DNA of 64,000 bases from AC-32 sp963728765 (lineage in GTDB: Bacteria > Actinomycetota > Thermoleophilia > Gaiellales > Gaiellaceae), in NCBI GenBank assembly GCA_963728765.1, contig CAVSKX010000005.1, positions 1-64,000 on the forward strand, read 5' to 3'. Both the position numbers and the translations under genes were made by a program. The notes below the pieces were generated by a model, which did not search any database, was not told the origin of the DNA, and saw only the letters and a program-made list of their open reading frames with translations. This document shows positions 42,031 through 51,886 of this stretch, piece after piece. Position 1 is the stretch's first letter, and every line of letters begins with the position of its first letter.

Positions 42031-43412
42031 TCAAGCACGCGCGGCTTCGAACCGCAGCTTCGCGCCCTCACGTGGGACTGCCGTCGGGTAGTCCCGCGTG
42101 AGGCAGGCGCGGCAGAGCTCGCTGGGCGGCCGCCGCGTCGACTCCTCGAGCCCTTCGAGCGACAGGTACGCGAGCGAGGTGGCGCCGATGTGCTCGCGGA
42201 TCTCCTCGACCGAGCGCGTGGCCGCGATCATCTCGTCCTCGGCGGCCAGGTCGATCCCGTAGAAACACTGGCCGATCACCGGCGGCGCGGAGACGCGCAC
42301 GTGCACCTCGGCCGCTCCCGCCTCGAACAGCATCGCCACGATCTTGCGCGTCGTGTTGCCGCGGACGATCGAGTCGTCGACTGCCACCACGCGCTTCCCA
42401 GCGACCTCCGCCAGCGGGTTGAACTTCAGCTTCACGCCCTGCTCGCGGAGCCCCTGGTCGGGCTGGATGAAGGTACGGTGCACGTACCGGTTCTTGATCA
42501 GGCCCTCCGAGAACGGGATCCCGGTCGCCCGCGAGAAGCCGATCGCCGCTGGGGTGCCGGAGTCCGGGATCGGCAGGACGAGGTCGGCCTCGACCGGTGC
42601 CTCCCCCGCGAGCCGTGCGCCCATGCGAACCCGCGCGCCGTGCACCTCGACGCCCTCGAGCCGCGTGTCGGGGCGGGCGAGGTAGAAGAACTCGAAGATG
42701 CAGAGGGCGCCGTGTGGCGCCGGCTCGACGGCCTGACGCGACCGCACGCCATCCTCGTCGACCAGCACCAGCTCACCCGGTGCGAGCTCACGCTCGAGCT
42801 CCGCACCGACGAGGTCGAGCGCGCACGTCTCCGACGCGAGCACCCACTCGCCGTTCTCGCCGCGCCCGAGGCAGAGCGGGCGGAAGCCGTGCCGGTCGCG
42901 GAAGCCGATCAGCGTGCCGTTCGAGAGCGCGACGACGGAGTACGCGCCCTCGAGCCTGGTCATCGCGCGGGCGACCGCGTCCTCCAGCGGCGCCTCGTCA
43001 TTCGCGATCAGAGCAGCGATTAGCTCGGTGTCGGAGGTCGTGGTCAGGATGATGCCCTCGGCCGCGAGCTCCTCGCGCAGCTCGCTCGCGTTGACGAGGT
43101 TGCCGTTGTGGCCGAGCGCGACGGTGCGGCCGCGACCGCGCTGGATCAGCGGCTGTGCGTTCGTCCACTGCGTCGAGCCGGTGGTCGAGTAGCGCGTGTG
43201 TCCGATCGCGGTGTCGCCTCGGAGCCCGCTCAGCTTCTGCTCGTCGAAGACCTGCGTGACCAGGCCCATGTCGCGCAGCACCGTCAGCCGACCTGCGTCG
43301 GAGACCGCGATCCCCGCGGACTCCTGCCCGCGGTGCTGGAGCGAGAAGAGGCCGAAGTAGGTCACGCGCGCGACATCCCGGCCCGGTGCGCGGATGCCGA
43401 AGACGCCGCACA

Positions 43413-43413
<1 letters not shown>
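42031..43413 (-). CDS. purF: Amidophosphoribosyltransferase
   Basis: A 460-residue glutamine PRPP amidotransferase, the first committed step of purine synthesis. The start MCGVFGIRAP puts the catalytic Cys at position 2, ready to act after Met removal, with no propeptide. The Ntn-hydrolase half contains YFGLFSLQHRGQESAGIAV and IGHTRYSTTGS. The phosphoribosyltransferase half contains the PRPP loop VVAVDDSIVRGNTTRK. Its ATG overlaps the purL stop by one base (TAATG), so it is translated with purL. Confidence 0.97.
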
Positions 43414-45317
<1,904 letters not shown>

Positions 45318-45322
45318 ACGTT

Positions 45323-46258
45323 ATGAGCCACGTGAGCCGCCGTTACCTCGCGATGCTGATCGGGCTGGCGCTGCTCTGGGGCGCGTCGTTCCTGTTCATC
45401 AAGGTCGCGGTGCGCGAGCTCACTCCGGCGACGCTGATCACCGGGCGCCTGGGCCTCGCGGCGCTGACGCTCGCGGCGCTGGTGCCGTTCATGGTCGGCG
45501 CCGGGGAGACCGTGCGGCAGCTGCGCGACAATGCCTGGTGGTTGGTCGTCGTCGCGCTCGTGAACACGGCGATCCCGTTCTGGCTCCTGTCGTGGGGCGA
45601 GACGCGGATCGACTCGGGGCTTGCGTCGATCATCCAGGCCTCGGTGCCGATCTTCAACGCGCTGATCGCGTTCGTCGCGTTCCGCGAGGTGCGGGTGACA
45701 GGCGCGCCGCTCGTGGGAGTCGCGATCGGCTTCGTCGGCGTCGCCTTGCTCGTGGGTGCCCAGCCTGAGGGCAAGGTGCTCGGCGCGCTGGCCGTCGTCG
45801 GCATGGCGTTCTGCTACGGCGTCGGCGGGCTGCTGACCGGCCGCTACCTGAAGCCCGTGCAGCCGGTCGTGGTCGCGTTTGCGTCGACGGCGATCGCAAC
45901 CCTCGTGTGGCTGCCGGTGGGCGTGGCCGAGGCGCCGTCGCAGATGCCCGGCTGGAAGGTGATCGGCAGCGTCGTCGCCCTCGGCATCCCCGGGACGGCG
46001 CTCGCGTACCTGCTCTTCTTCGGCCTGGTCACCGGCGCGGGCGCCGCCTACACGTCGCTCGTGACGTACCTGATCCCGCCGATCGCGCTGGCCTACGGTG
46101 CGATCTTCCTCGACGAGCGCTTCGGCGCGTACGCATTCGGTGGGCTGGCGCTGATCCTCGCCGGCGTCGCCCTGGGCACCGGCGCTGTCCGCGTCGCGCG
46201 CTTACGCGCGCTCGCTCCATGGGGGAAACCCGGTTTCCCCCATGAGCCCCCTCGTTGA
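45323..46258 (+). CDS. EamA-family (DMT) exporter
   Basis: A 311-residue protein with ten membrane helices in two EamA repeats. The first has LIGLALLWGASFLFIKVAV and LIAFVAFREV, and the second VALGIPGTALAYLLFFGLV and AYGAIFLDERF. It exports small metabolites or amino acids by proton exchange. It is closely similar in plan to the EamA gene at 49707, suggesting paralogy. The last dozen residues (PWGKPGFPHEPPR) are encoded by a palindrome at 46218-46244. Divergent from purL, with only 5 bases between the starts. Confidence 0.9.
   Translation: MSHVSRRYLAMLIGLALLWGASFLFIKVAVRELTPATLITGRLGLAALTLAALVPFMVGAGETVRQLRDNAWWLVVVALVNTAIPFWLLSWGETRIDSGLASIIQASVPIFNALIAFVAFREVRVTGAPLVGVAIGFVGVALLVGAQPEGKVLGALAVVGMAFCYGVGGLLTGRYLKPVQPVVVAFASTAIATLVWLPVGVAEAPSQMPGWKVIGSVVALGIPGTALAYLLFFGLVTGAGAAYTSLVTYLIPPIALAYGAIFLDERFGAYAFGGLALILAGVALGTGAVRVARLRALAPWGKPGFPHEPPR
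46218..46244. repeat. 27-bp palindrome at the end of the EamA gene
   Basis: CATGGGGGAAA and TTTCCCCCATG pair perfectly over 11 bp around CCCGG, within the coding end of the EamA gene. It may function as a terminator or be an inserted palindromic element, as it adds a C-terminal tail after the last membrane helix. Confidence 0.55.
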
Positions 46259-46289
46259 GTTGACGCGCGTCCCGCGCAGTTAGGGCTCC

Positions 46290-46305
46290 GGCGGGCAAGC
46301 CCGCC
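46290..46305 (+). terminator. GC hairpin after the EamA gene
   Basis: GGCGGGC-AA-GCCCGCC forms a perfect 7-bp stem 32 bases after the EamA stop, without a T tract. Candidate terminator for the plus-strand EamA gene. Confidence 0.45.
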
Positions 46306-46384
46306 TCCGCCGAGAGAGAACACGCTGATCCACGCCGCAGCGGCGACCGCTGGACGGCAGACGAGCTTTCCCCGAGGCGCAGGT

Positions 46385-46585
46385 ATGCCTGGGTTTGAGA
46401 CCGGATGGGCTCTCATCGTGCGCGACTTGACGCCCGTTGACGGCGAAGAGGCGGACAACGTGAGTGTTTTACGTGTCTACCGCTCCAAGGAAGAGGCGCT
46501 GGCGGAAGCAGCTCCGCTGCGGCGCGAGTACACCGACCGCGATTGCTTCCACTACGTGGAGCAGACCGAGGTCGAACGCGGCTGA
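46385..46585 (+). CDS. Small hypothetical protein
   Basis: A 66-residue acidic protein: GWALIVRDLTPVDGEEADNV, LRVYRSKEEALAEAAPLR, then DRDCFHYVEQTEVERG. Alternating strands and helix suggest a small compact fold of the kind seen in short SPOR- or ferredoxin-like hypothetical proteins. No function recognised. ATG start with no clear ribosome site. It ends 14 bases before the second inverted-repeat element. Confidence 0.6.
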   Translation: MPGFETGWALIVRDLTPVDGEEADNVSVLRVYRSKEEALAEAAPLRREYTDRDCFHYVEQTEVERG

Positions 46586-46599
46586 TCCGAGTCGCGCGA

Positions 46600-46752
46600 C
46601 CCCGGGGTCAGGTCTTGCATTGCCACACTGCTCCCGGATCGCCGCAGTCTCGGTGCAACGAATAGGTGCCAAGGTTTCCACGAGCCAGACGATGTGCATG
46701 GATCGTCACGAAATTGGCACGGAAGTGCTGCATTGCAAGACCTGACCCCGGG
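46600..46752. mobile_element. MITE-like inverted-repeat element, copy 2
   Basis: A 153-bp element with ends CCCCGGGGTCAGGTCTTGCA (46600-46619) and TGCAAGACCTGACCCCGGG (46734-46752). The complementarity continues imperfectly inward, so the whole unit can fold into a long hairpin. Same ends as copy 1 at 41737-41890, different interior, no gene. It lies between the small gene at 46385 and the oxidoreductase at 46795. Confidence 0.78.
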
Positions 46753-46794
46753 TTGCTCGGTCGACGGATAGCCGCTCCGCGGGGCGAAGTCGGC

Positions 46795-47913
46795 TCAGAT
46801 GACGTTCAGCTCGGCACGCGCCGTGCCGCGCGCGAATCGCTCCACGTCGAACTGCGAGAGGTCGAACGTCGGCTCGAGCCCGAGCGCCAGCTCGGCGAGG
46901 TGCTCGCCGACGACGAGCCCCTGCTGGAACCCGTGGCCGGAGAACCCCGTCGCGTAGAGGAGGCCCGCGGGCTCGGGCGCGGCCCCGATCAGCGCGTTGT
47001 GGTCCGGGCTCATCTCGTAGAAGCCCCACATCGTGTGGCGTAGCTCGAGCTCGGCGAGCGCCGGTAGCCGCCGCGCGGCGACCGGAGCGAGGTCGTCCAG
47101 CTCCGCGCCGCCGAAGAGGATCCCCTCGCCCTCGCGGTGGAAGTAGAAGGAGCTGCTGAAGTCGACGGTGAGGGGCAGTCGCTTCGGGAAGTCCGGCGCC
47201 TCTCCGGTCACGTGCATGAACCGGCGTTCGGGCTCGACGGGCAGGTCGAACCCCGCCGTCGCGGCGAGCTCGCGCGACCACACGCCTGCGGTGAGGACGA
47301 CGCAGTCGGTGTCGATCCTCCCACGCGCCGTCTCGACACCGGCGACGCGGGCGCGCTCGACGACGATCTGTTCCACCGCGCAGGACTGCTCCACGCGGGC
47401 GCCGAGCCGGGCCGCCTGTCGCGCGCAGCCCTGCACGACGAGATCGGGCGTCACCGTCCCCGCAACCGGGTTGAAGACGGCGCCGCAGAGATCGTCGATC
47501 GCGAGCTGGGGCACGATCTCCCGCGCCTCGTCCGGCCTCAGCGCCCGCGTGTCGATGCCGGCGTCGGCCTGGTGCACGAGGTCGGCCTCGAACCGCTCAA
47601 CATCGGCGGGGTCGTCGAGAAGGAAGAGGTAGCCGTCGAGGCAGAGGTCGAGCTGCTCGCCCACCTCTTCCTCGAACCGCTGTAACCGCTGGATCGACTC
47701 GAGCCCGATGCGGACGTTCAACTCGTCCGAGAAGAGCGTGCGGACGCCCCCGGCGCAATGGCCTGTCGAGCCGGAGGCGAGCGTCTCGCGCTCCAGTAGA
47801 ACCGGCTGGCGGCAGCCGAGCTTCACCAGGTAGCGCAGTGCGGCCGCCCCCATGACGCCTCCCCCGATTACGACGACGTCCGCGCGCTCCCTCACGGCTC
47901 CATCTTCGCCCAT
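46795..47913 (-). CDS. FAD-dependent oxidoreductase (DAO/SoxB type)
   Basis: A 372-residue flavoprotein. The ATG at 47913 places ADVVVIGGGVMGAAALRYL (dinucleotide-binding G-x-G-x2-G) about ten residues from the start. Next is LASGSTGHCAGGVRT, and the C-terminal GLLYATGFSGHGFQQG is the family's flavin loop. It matches D-amino-acid/sarcosine-oxidase-like (DAO) enzymes that oxidise secondary or D-amines to imines. The substrate is unknown. Downstream 42 bases are an IR element, and upstream is a decayed dapB-like gene, so it stands alone in a rearranged stretch. Confidence 0.85.
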   Translation of the reverse strand: MGEDGAVRERADVVVIGGGVMGAAALRYLVKLGCRQPVLLERETLASGSTGHCAGGVRTLFSDELNVRIGLESIQRLQRFEEEVGEQLDLCLDGYLFLLDDPADVERFEADLVHQADAGIDTRALRPDEAREIVPQLAIDDLCGAVFNPVAGTVTPDLVVQGCARQAARLGARVEQSCAVEQIVVERARVAGVETARGRIDTDCVVLTAGVWSRELAATAGFDLPVEPERRFMHVTGEAPDFPKRLPLTVDFSSSFYFHREGEGILFGGAELDDLAPVAARRLPALAELELRHTMWGFYEMSPDHNALIGAAPEPAGLLYATGFSGHGFQQGLVVGEHLAELALGLEPTFDLSQFDVERFARGTARAELNVI

Positions 47914-47941
47914 GCCCAAGTAGCCTGCCGCCGCGCTTTTT

Positions 47942-48321
47942 CGAGGCTGCGTCGCCGGTGCCACCGGCTGGACAGGGAGCGCGGTCGCCGAGGCCGTCGA
48001 CGCCGCGGAGGACCTCGAGCTCGTCGCCGGGCAGAGCGGCTCGACGCGGCCCGTTCGCCGGCGGTCGCCGTGCCGGTGGAGGAGACGCTCGGCGCACGCG
48101 AAGCCCGCGGCGCGGCCGTCGGCACCACCCATGTGCATTCGCTGCGACTGCCGAGCTTCAGCGTCTCGACCGAGATCGTCTTCGGCTGCGAGTACGAGCG
48201 CCTCTCGATCCGCCGCGACGCCGGCTCCACGCCCGCTCCGTACGTCGCTGGCACGCTCCTCGCGATTCGCGCAGTCCCCCGACGGGTCGGCGTGACGAGA
48301 GGCCTCGACCAGCTGTTGTAA
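47942..48321 (+). pseudogene. Decayed dapB-like reductase gene
   Basis: Two pieces in different frames recall 4-hydroxy-tetrahydrodipicolinate reductase. The first (47942-48035) reads RGCVAGATGWTGSAVAEAVD, the N-terminal NAD(P)-binding GAxGxxG region, with no start codon. The second, in another frame (about 48070-48321), reads VGTTHVHSLRLPSFSVSTEI, then VFGCEYERLSIRRD and GVTRGLDQLL, matching the C-terminal HSVRLPG...GLxxLL region of DapB. The central catalytic HH and substrate loop are missing. An intact dapB would have to exist elsewhere if this function is needed. Confidence 0.6.
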
Positions 48322-48332
48322 CCGCGGCGCCC

Positions 48333-49175
48333 TCAGCCGCGGGCGTCCTGCAGAAGCTCGAGTGCGTCACTCAGCCACGTCCGCGCGCGGTTGATGTTCG
48401 GCCCGTCCGGGGCGAGCGCGACCGTCTCGGCCTGAAGCTCGGTCATGACGAGCAGCGCCCGGCGAGGATCGGGCTCGGTCAGCGCCTCCTCGATCCGCTC
48501 GGCCAGCCGTTCGGGCTTGCGCGGCAAGTCGGCGACCCGGTCGGCGACCCGCTTGGTCGTCGGCTGCCAGACACGGTTCAGCGCGAAGACGATGCGAACG
48601 ACGCGCGTGGCGTCGTCGACCATCCGCTCGAGCTGGGCCAGGCGCTCTCCCGGGCGGACGATCGTCAAGAGGCCTGCGGCTGAGAACCCGCCCCAGGTGA
48701 GCGCGGCGTCCTCGATCCGTGCGCGGGCGAGCTCATCCGGGTAGTCGCGGAGTCGCTCCTGCCACCGCTCCAGCAGGCCCGAGGTGCGGAGGGCGACGCC
48801 CTGAGCGAGTGCGTCGGCGGTCGTGGAGGAGTCGCCCTCGAAGATGGCGTCGACCGCCGACTCGGCGTGGGCGCGCGACCACCAGACGAGCTCGAGCGCC
48901 GCCCCGTCGCGGTTGCCGGACACTCGCTTGGTCGGAACGCCCTGCGGGCCCCACGTCCCGAGGTCGCTGAGCCCGGCGGCGGCTGCGAGCGAGAAGCACC
49001 CCTCGAGGTCGGGCTCGTCGCGCGTCACGACCAGCATCTCGATGTCGGAGACCTCGTCCGCGACGCCGCGCGAGACGCTTCCCGTCAGCACCACTTCCTC
49101 GACCGCTGCGGGCAGAGCGTCGGCGACGTCCTGTGCAATGGAGCGCAACTCGACACTCCGCACCGTCGCGTCCAT
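48333..49175 (-). CDS. Nucleotidyltransferase-fold protein
   Basis: A 280-residue protein with an N-terminal polymerase-beta-like nucleotidyltransferase domain: VLTGSVSRGVADEVSDIEML gives the G32-S33 motif and D44-x-E46, where most family members have D-x-D. The rest is a helical domain as in DUF4037/aminoglycoside-type NTases. A role in antibiotic or small-molecule nucleotidylylation is possible, but so is a toxin-like or regulatory role. ATG start. No partner gene. The degenerate end of a MITE-like element starts 60 bases upstream. Confidence 0.7.
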   Translation of the reverse strand: MDATVRSVELRSIAQDVADALPAAVEEVVLTGSVSRGVADEVSDIEMLVVTRDEPDLEGCFSLAAAAGLSDLGTWGPQGVPTKRVSGNRDGAALELVWWSRAHAESAVDAIFEGDSSTTADALAQGVALRTSGLLERWQERLRDYPDELARARIEDAALTWGGFSAAGLLTIVRPGERLAQLERMVDDATRVVRIVFALNRVWQPTTKRVADRVADLPRKPERLAERIEEALTEPDPRRALLVMTELQAETVALAPDGPNINRARTWLSDALELLQDARG

Positions 49176-49234
49176 TTGCGCACCCTACTGCGGCCCTGTG
49201 GTTCCGGGCGGTCTCGCTGTCCGCTGCGTGTCGA

Positions 49235-49256
49235 TGCAAGACCTGAGAGCCCGGGG
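49235..49256. repeat. Solitary end of the MITE-like element
   Basis: TGCAAGACCTGA at 49235-49246 followed by GAGCCCGGGG is a diverged copy of the right end of the elements at 41737 and 46600. No matching left end is found in the next few hundred bases, so this appears to be a decayed third copy. Confidence 0.5.
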
Positions 49257-49277
49257 CGGCTGTCATCCTGTGCGCAG

Positions 49278-49625
49278 ATGCGGTCGACGCCGGCGGCGCT
49301 ACTCATACTGGTTGGGCTGGCCGCGGGCTGCGGTGGTGGGAACTCGATGGCCACCGGCTCTACGGGGACATCCGCCGTGGGCGGCGACGCCGAGGTAGGC
49401 AAGGCGCTCTTCACTACCCAGGCTTGCGGCGCCTGCCACACGCTCGCGGCCGCTGGCGCGACGGGAACGAGGGGGACGAACCTCGACGAGTCACAGCTGT
49501 CGTTTTCTCTTGCGCGGGATCTAATCGCGAACGGCCGTGGCGCGATGCCTGCGTACAAAGACCGGCTCAGTGCACAGGAACTCGACGATCTGGCCGTGTT
49601 CGTCGCCCGGGCGGGCGAAGGCTAG
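49278..49625 (+). CDS. Cytochrome c-like lipoprotein
   Basis: A 115-residue protein. The signal peptide ends in a lipobox L-A-A-G-C18, so it should be lipid-anchored outside the membrane. A single heme-binding C50-G-A-C53-H54 is followed by the probable axial ligand in RGAMPAYK (M90). This is a small class I cytochrome c. It probably passes electrons to or from a membrane complex, but no oxidase or reductase gene is nearby. Its ATG is at 49278, just after the decayed element end. Confidence 0.88.
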   Translation: MRSTPAALLILVGLAAGCGGGNSMATGSTGTSAVGGDAEVGKALFTTQACGACHTLAAAGATGTRGTNLDESQLSFSLARDLIANGRGAMPAYKDRLSAQELDDLAVFVARAGEG

Positions 49626-49706
49626 CGGCTCAACCGCCCACCACGATCGTGACGTGGGCCTCGCAGGTCGCGGGGTGAAGCCCACTCGGACGGATAGCCT
49701 CGGGGC

Positions 49707-50615
49707 GTGTCGCGCTCGTACGTGATCTACATCGGCCTGCTCGCCGCGTTCTGGGGGGCGTCGTACATGTTCATCAAGGTCGCCAACCGCTCCTTCGAGC
49801 CCGCGACGATGATGATGCTGCGGCTGCTGATCGCGTCCCTGATCGTCGTCACCGTCCTCGCGGTGCAGCGCGGCTGGGGCGCGACCGTCGCGGAGATGCG
49901 CTCGCTCGGCTGGGAGGGCTTTGCGCTCGGGATCGCGAACGGCGCGATCCCGTTCACGCTCATCGCCTGGGGCGAGAAGTACATCGACTCGGGCGTAGCC
50001 GCGATCGCGAACGCGACGATGCCGATCTTCGTCGTCCTGCTCGCGATTCGCTTCAAGCCGAGCGAGACGGTGCGCGGGCTCCGCCTCGTCGGCTTCCTGG
50101 TCGGCCTCGTCGGCGTCGGCGTGCTCGCGGGGATCCATCCGGAAGGCGGCTGGTGGGGAGCAGCCGGGACCCTGGCGGTCGTCGTCGCGTCGGTGTCATA
50201 CGCGGTCGGAGCCCTCTGGGGCCAACGGCTGATCGTCCGAACGAGCGGTCTCGTGCTCGCTGGGACCTCGATGATCGGGGGCCTCCTCGTGCTTCTCCCG
50301 CTCGGGCTCGCGCAGCTGCCCTCCGAGCTACCCGGCTGGAAGGAGGCCGGCTCGGTGCTCGCCCTGGCCGTGCTGGGCACCGCGCTCGCACAGATCATCC
50401 TCTACCGCGTCCTGCGCAGCGACGGCGCGGCGCGTGTCAGCCTCGTCACCTACCTGCTGCCGATGACCGCGCTGATCTACGGCGTGCTGCTGCTCGGCGA
50501 GCCGCTGACGTGGGAGGAGCTGGCCGGGATGGTGCTGATCCTCGGCGGCGTTGCGCTCGGCTCCGGCGCCGTGCGCTTCCCGAGGCGCGAGCCCGTCGCG
50601 GCGCCCTCGCCGTGA
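49707..50615 (+). CDS. EamA-family (DMT) exporter
   Basis: A 302-residue ten-helix DMT exporter with two EamA repeats (GLLAAFWGASYMFIKVANR near the start, then TYLLPMTALIYGVLLLGEP near the end). GTG start. Similar in length and layout to the EamA gene at 45323, probably a paralogue. The TGA overlaps the GTG of the following GNAT gene (GTGA), so both are coupled, which may indicate joint modification and export of a compound. Confidence 0.9.
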   Translation: MSRSYVIYIGLLAAFWGASYMFIKVANRSFEPATMMMLRLLIASLIVVTVLAVQRGWGATVAEMRSLGWEGFALGIANGAIPFTLIAWGEKYIDSGVAAIANATMPIFVVLLAIRFKPSETVRGLRLVGFLVGLVGVGVLAGIHPEGGWWGAAGTLAVVVASVSYAVGALWGQRLIVRTSGLVLAGTSMIGGLLVLLPLGLAQLPSELPGWKEAGSVLALAVLGTALAQIILYRVLRSDGAARVSLVTYLLPMTALIYGVLLLGEPLTWEELAGMVLILGGVALGSGAVRFPRREPVAAPSP

Positions 50616-51124
50616 GCGTCACGTTAAGGCGGGCCGAGCCGGAGGACGTCGACTTCCTGCTCGAGCTGATGACGCACGAGGACGTCGACCCGTTCATGGC
50701 GGTCGTCCGGCCGCGCGACCGCGATGGCCTTCTCGAGGAGATCGAGCGCTCGCAGGCGGAGCCGGAGGACTACGGCCGCTTCGTCATCGAGGTCGACGGG
50801 CGGCCGGCCGGGCTGATGGGGTTCCAGGTCGCCAACAAGCGGAGCCGGATCGCGAACCTCGGCTCGCTCGCGGTGCACCCGGACTTCCGCGGCCGCCGCC
50901 TTGCCGACGAGGCCGCGCGGCTGTTCCAGCTGCACCTGATCTTCGACCTCGGCTACCACCGGCTCCAGCTCGAGATCTACGGTTTCAACGAGCGCGCGCA
51001 GGCCCACGCGGAGCGCGCAGGCTGGATCAGGGAGGGCGTGCGGCGAAAGGCGTACCACCGCCACGGCGAGTGGGTCGACGGCGTGATCTACGGCCTGGTG
51101 CGCGAGGACCTCGAGCCGGCCTAG
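50612..51124 (+). CDS. GNAT-family acetyltransferase
   Basis: A 170-residue RimJ/RimL-like GNAT. The N-terminus has LRRAEPEDVDFLLELM, and the acetyl-CoA loop is LGSLAVHPDFRGRRLADEAARL. GYHRLQLEIYGFNERAQAHAERAGW follows, with WIREGVRRKAYHRHGEWVD near the end, as in ribosomal-protein N-acetyltransferases. The start GTG at 50612 overlaps the previous gene's stop. The acceptor could be an amino group on a protein or an aminoglycoside. Confidence 0.88.
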   Translation: MSVTLRRAEPEDVDFLLELMTHEDVDPFMAVVRPRDRDGLLEEIERSQAEPEDYGRFVIEVDGRPAGLMGFQVANKRSRIANLGSLAVHPDFRGRRLADEAARLFQLHLIFDLGYHRLQLEIYGFNERAQAHAERAGWIREGVRRKAYHRHGEWVDGVIYGLVREDLEPA

Positions 51125-51178
51125 GCCGCGAGCGCTGCGCGTATCATCGCGGCGTGACCACGGTGACGGTGATGGTTC

Positions 51179-51886
51179 GTGTCCGAGCGGCGCGCGCAGA
51201 CGGCGCGCCGGTCGCGGCGCGCTCGTAGCCAGCACTTCCTGCGCAGCCGGTACGCGGCCGAGCTCGTTCGGGACGCCGACCTCGCAGAGCTCGACTTCGT
51301 GGTCGATCTCGGAGCCGGTGGCGGCCGGGTGACGGGCGAGCTAGCGCGATCGGTGCAGCGCGTGGTCGCCGTGGAGCTCGACCCACAACTCGCCGAGCAG
51401 CTCCGCGGGCGCTGGGCGAACGTCGGTGTGCTCGAGGCGGACGCGCGGGAGGTCGAGCTCCCGCGCGAGCCGTTCCGCGTCGTCGCCAACCTGCCCTTCC
51501 ACGGCACGAACGAGATCCTGCGGCACCTGCTCGACGATCCACGCGTCCCATTGGTGCGGGCCGACCTGGTCGTCCAGTGGGGCGTGGCCGTCAAGCGCGG
51601 ACTGCCGTGGCCGAGCACGGTCAACGGCGCCGTATGGGGTGCCTGGTACTCGACGCGAGTCGCGCGCCGGCTGCCTCGGACCGCCTTTCGGCCGGCACCG
51701 AGCGTGGACGCGGCGGTACTGGTCTTCGAGCGGCGTGCGCAGCCCCTTGTTCCAGAGCACCGCGCCGCCGACTACCGCCGCTTCGTCGCGCGCCGCTTCA
51801 GGCACGGTCGGCAAGGCTTGGGCATCGAGCCCAGGCAGCTCGACGTGTACGAGTGGGCGAGGTTGTTCGCCGCGCGCTCGGGCTAG
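51179..51886 (+). CDS. Erm-like rRNA adenine N6-methyltransferase
   Basis: A 235-residue protein, GTG start. QHFL at 18-21 is the KsgA/Erm N-terminal motif, VVDLGAGGG at 41-49 binds SAM, E66 contacts the ribose, D88 the adenine, and N104-L-P-F107 is the catalytic motif IV. The length fits Erm (about 240) better than KsgA/RsmA (about 270). Erm methylates A2058 of 23S rRNA and gives macrolide, lincosamide and streptogramin B resistance. KsgA would methylate 16S rRNA. No leader-peptide attenuator is apparent in the 54 bases upstream. The C-terminal domain is short and basic. Its 3' end overlaps the convergent gene by 4 bases. Confidence 0.82.
   Translation: MSERRAQTARRSRRARSQHFLRSRYAAELVRDADLAELDFVVDLGAGGGRVTGELARSVQRVVAVELDPQLAEQLRGRWANVGVLEADAREVELPREPFRVVANLPFHGTNEILRHLLDDPRVPLVRADLVVQWGVAVKRGLPWPSTVNGAVWGAWYSTRVARRLPRTAFRPAPSVDAAVLVFERRAQPLVPEHRAADYRRFVARRFRHGRQGLGIEPRQLDVYEWARLFAARSG

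Noticed and set aside
51125..51178. An erm leader-peptide attenuator
   Set aside because: The gap is only 54 bases, with no short peptide followed by stem-loops.
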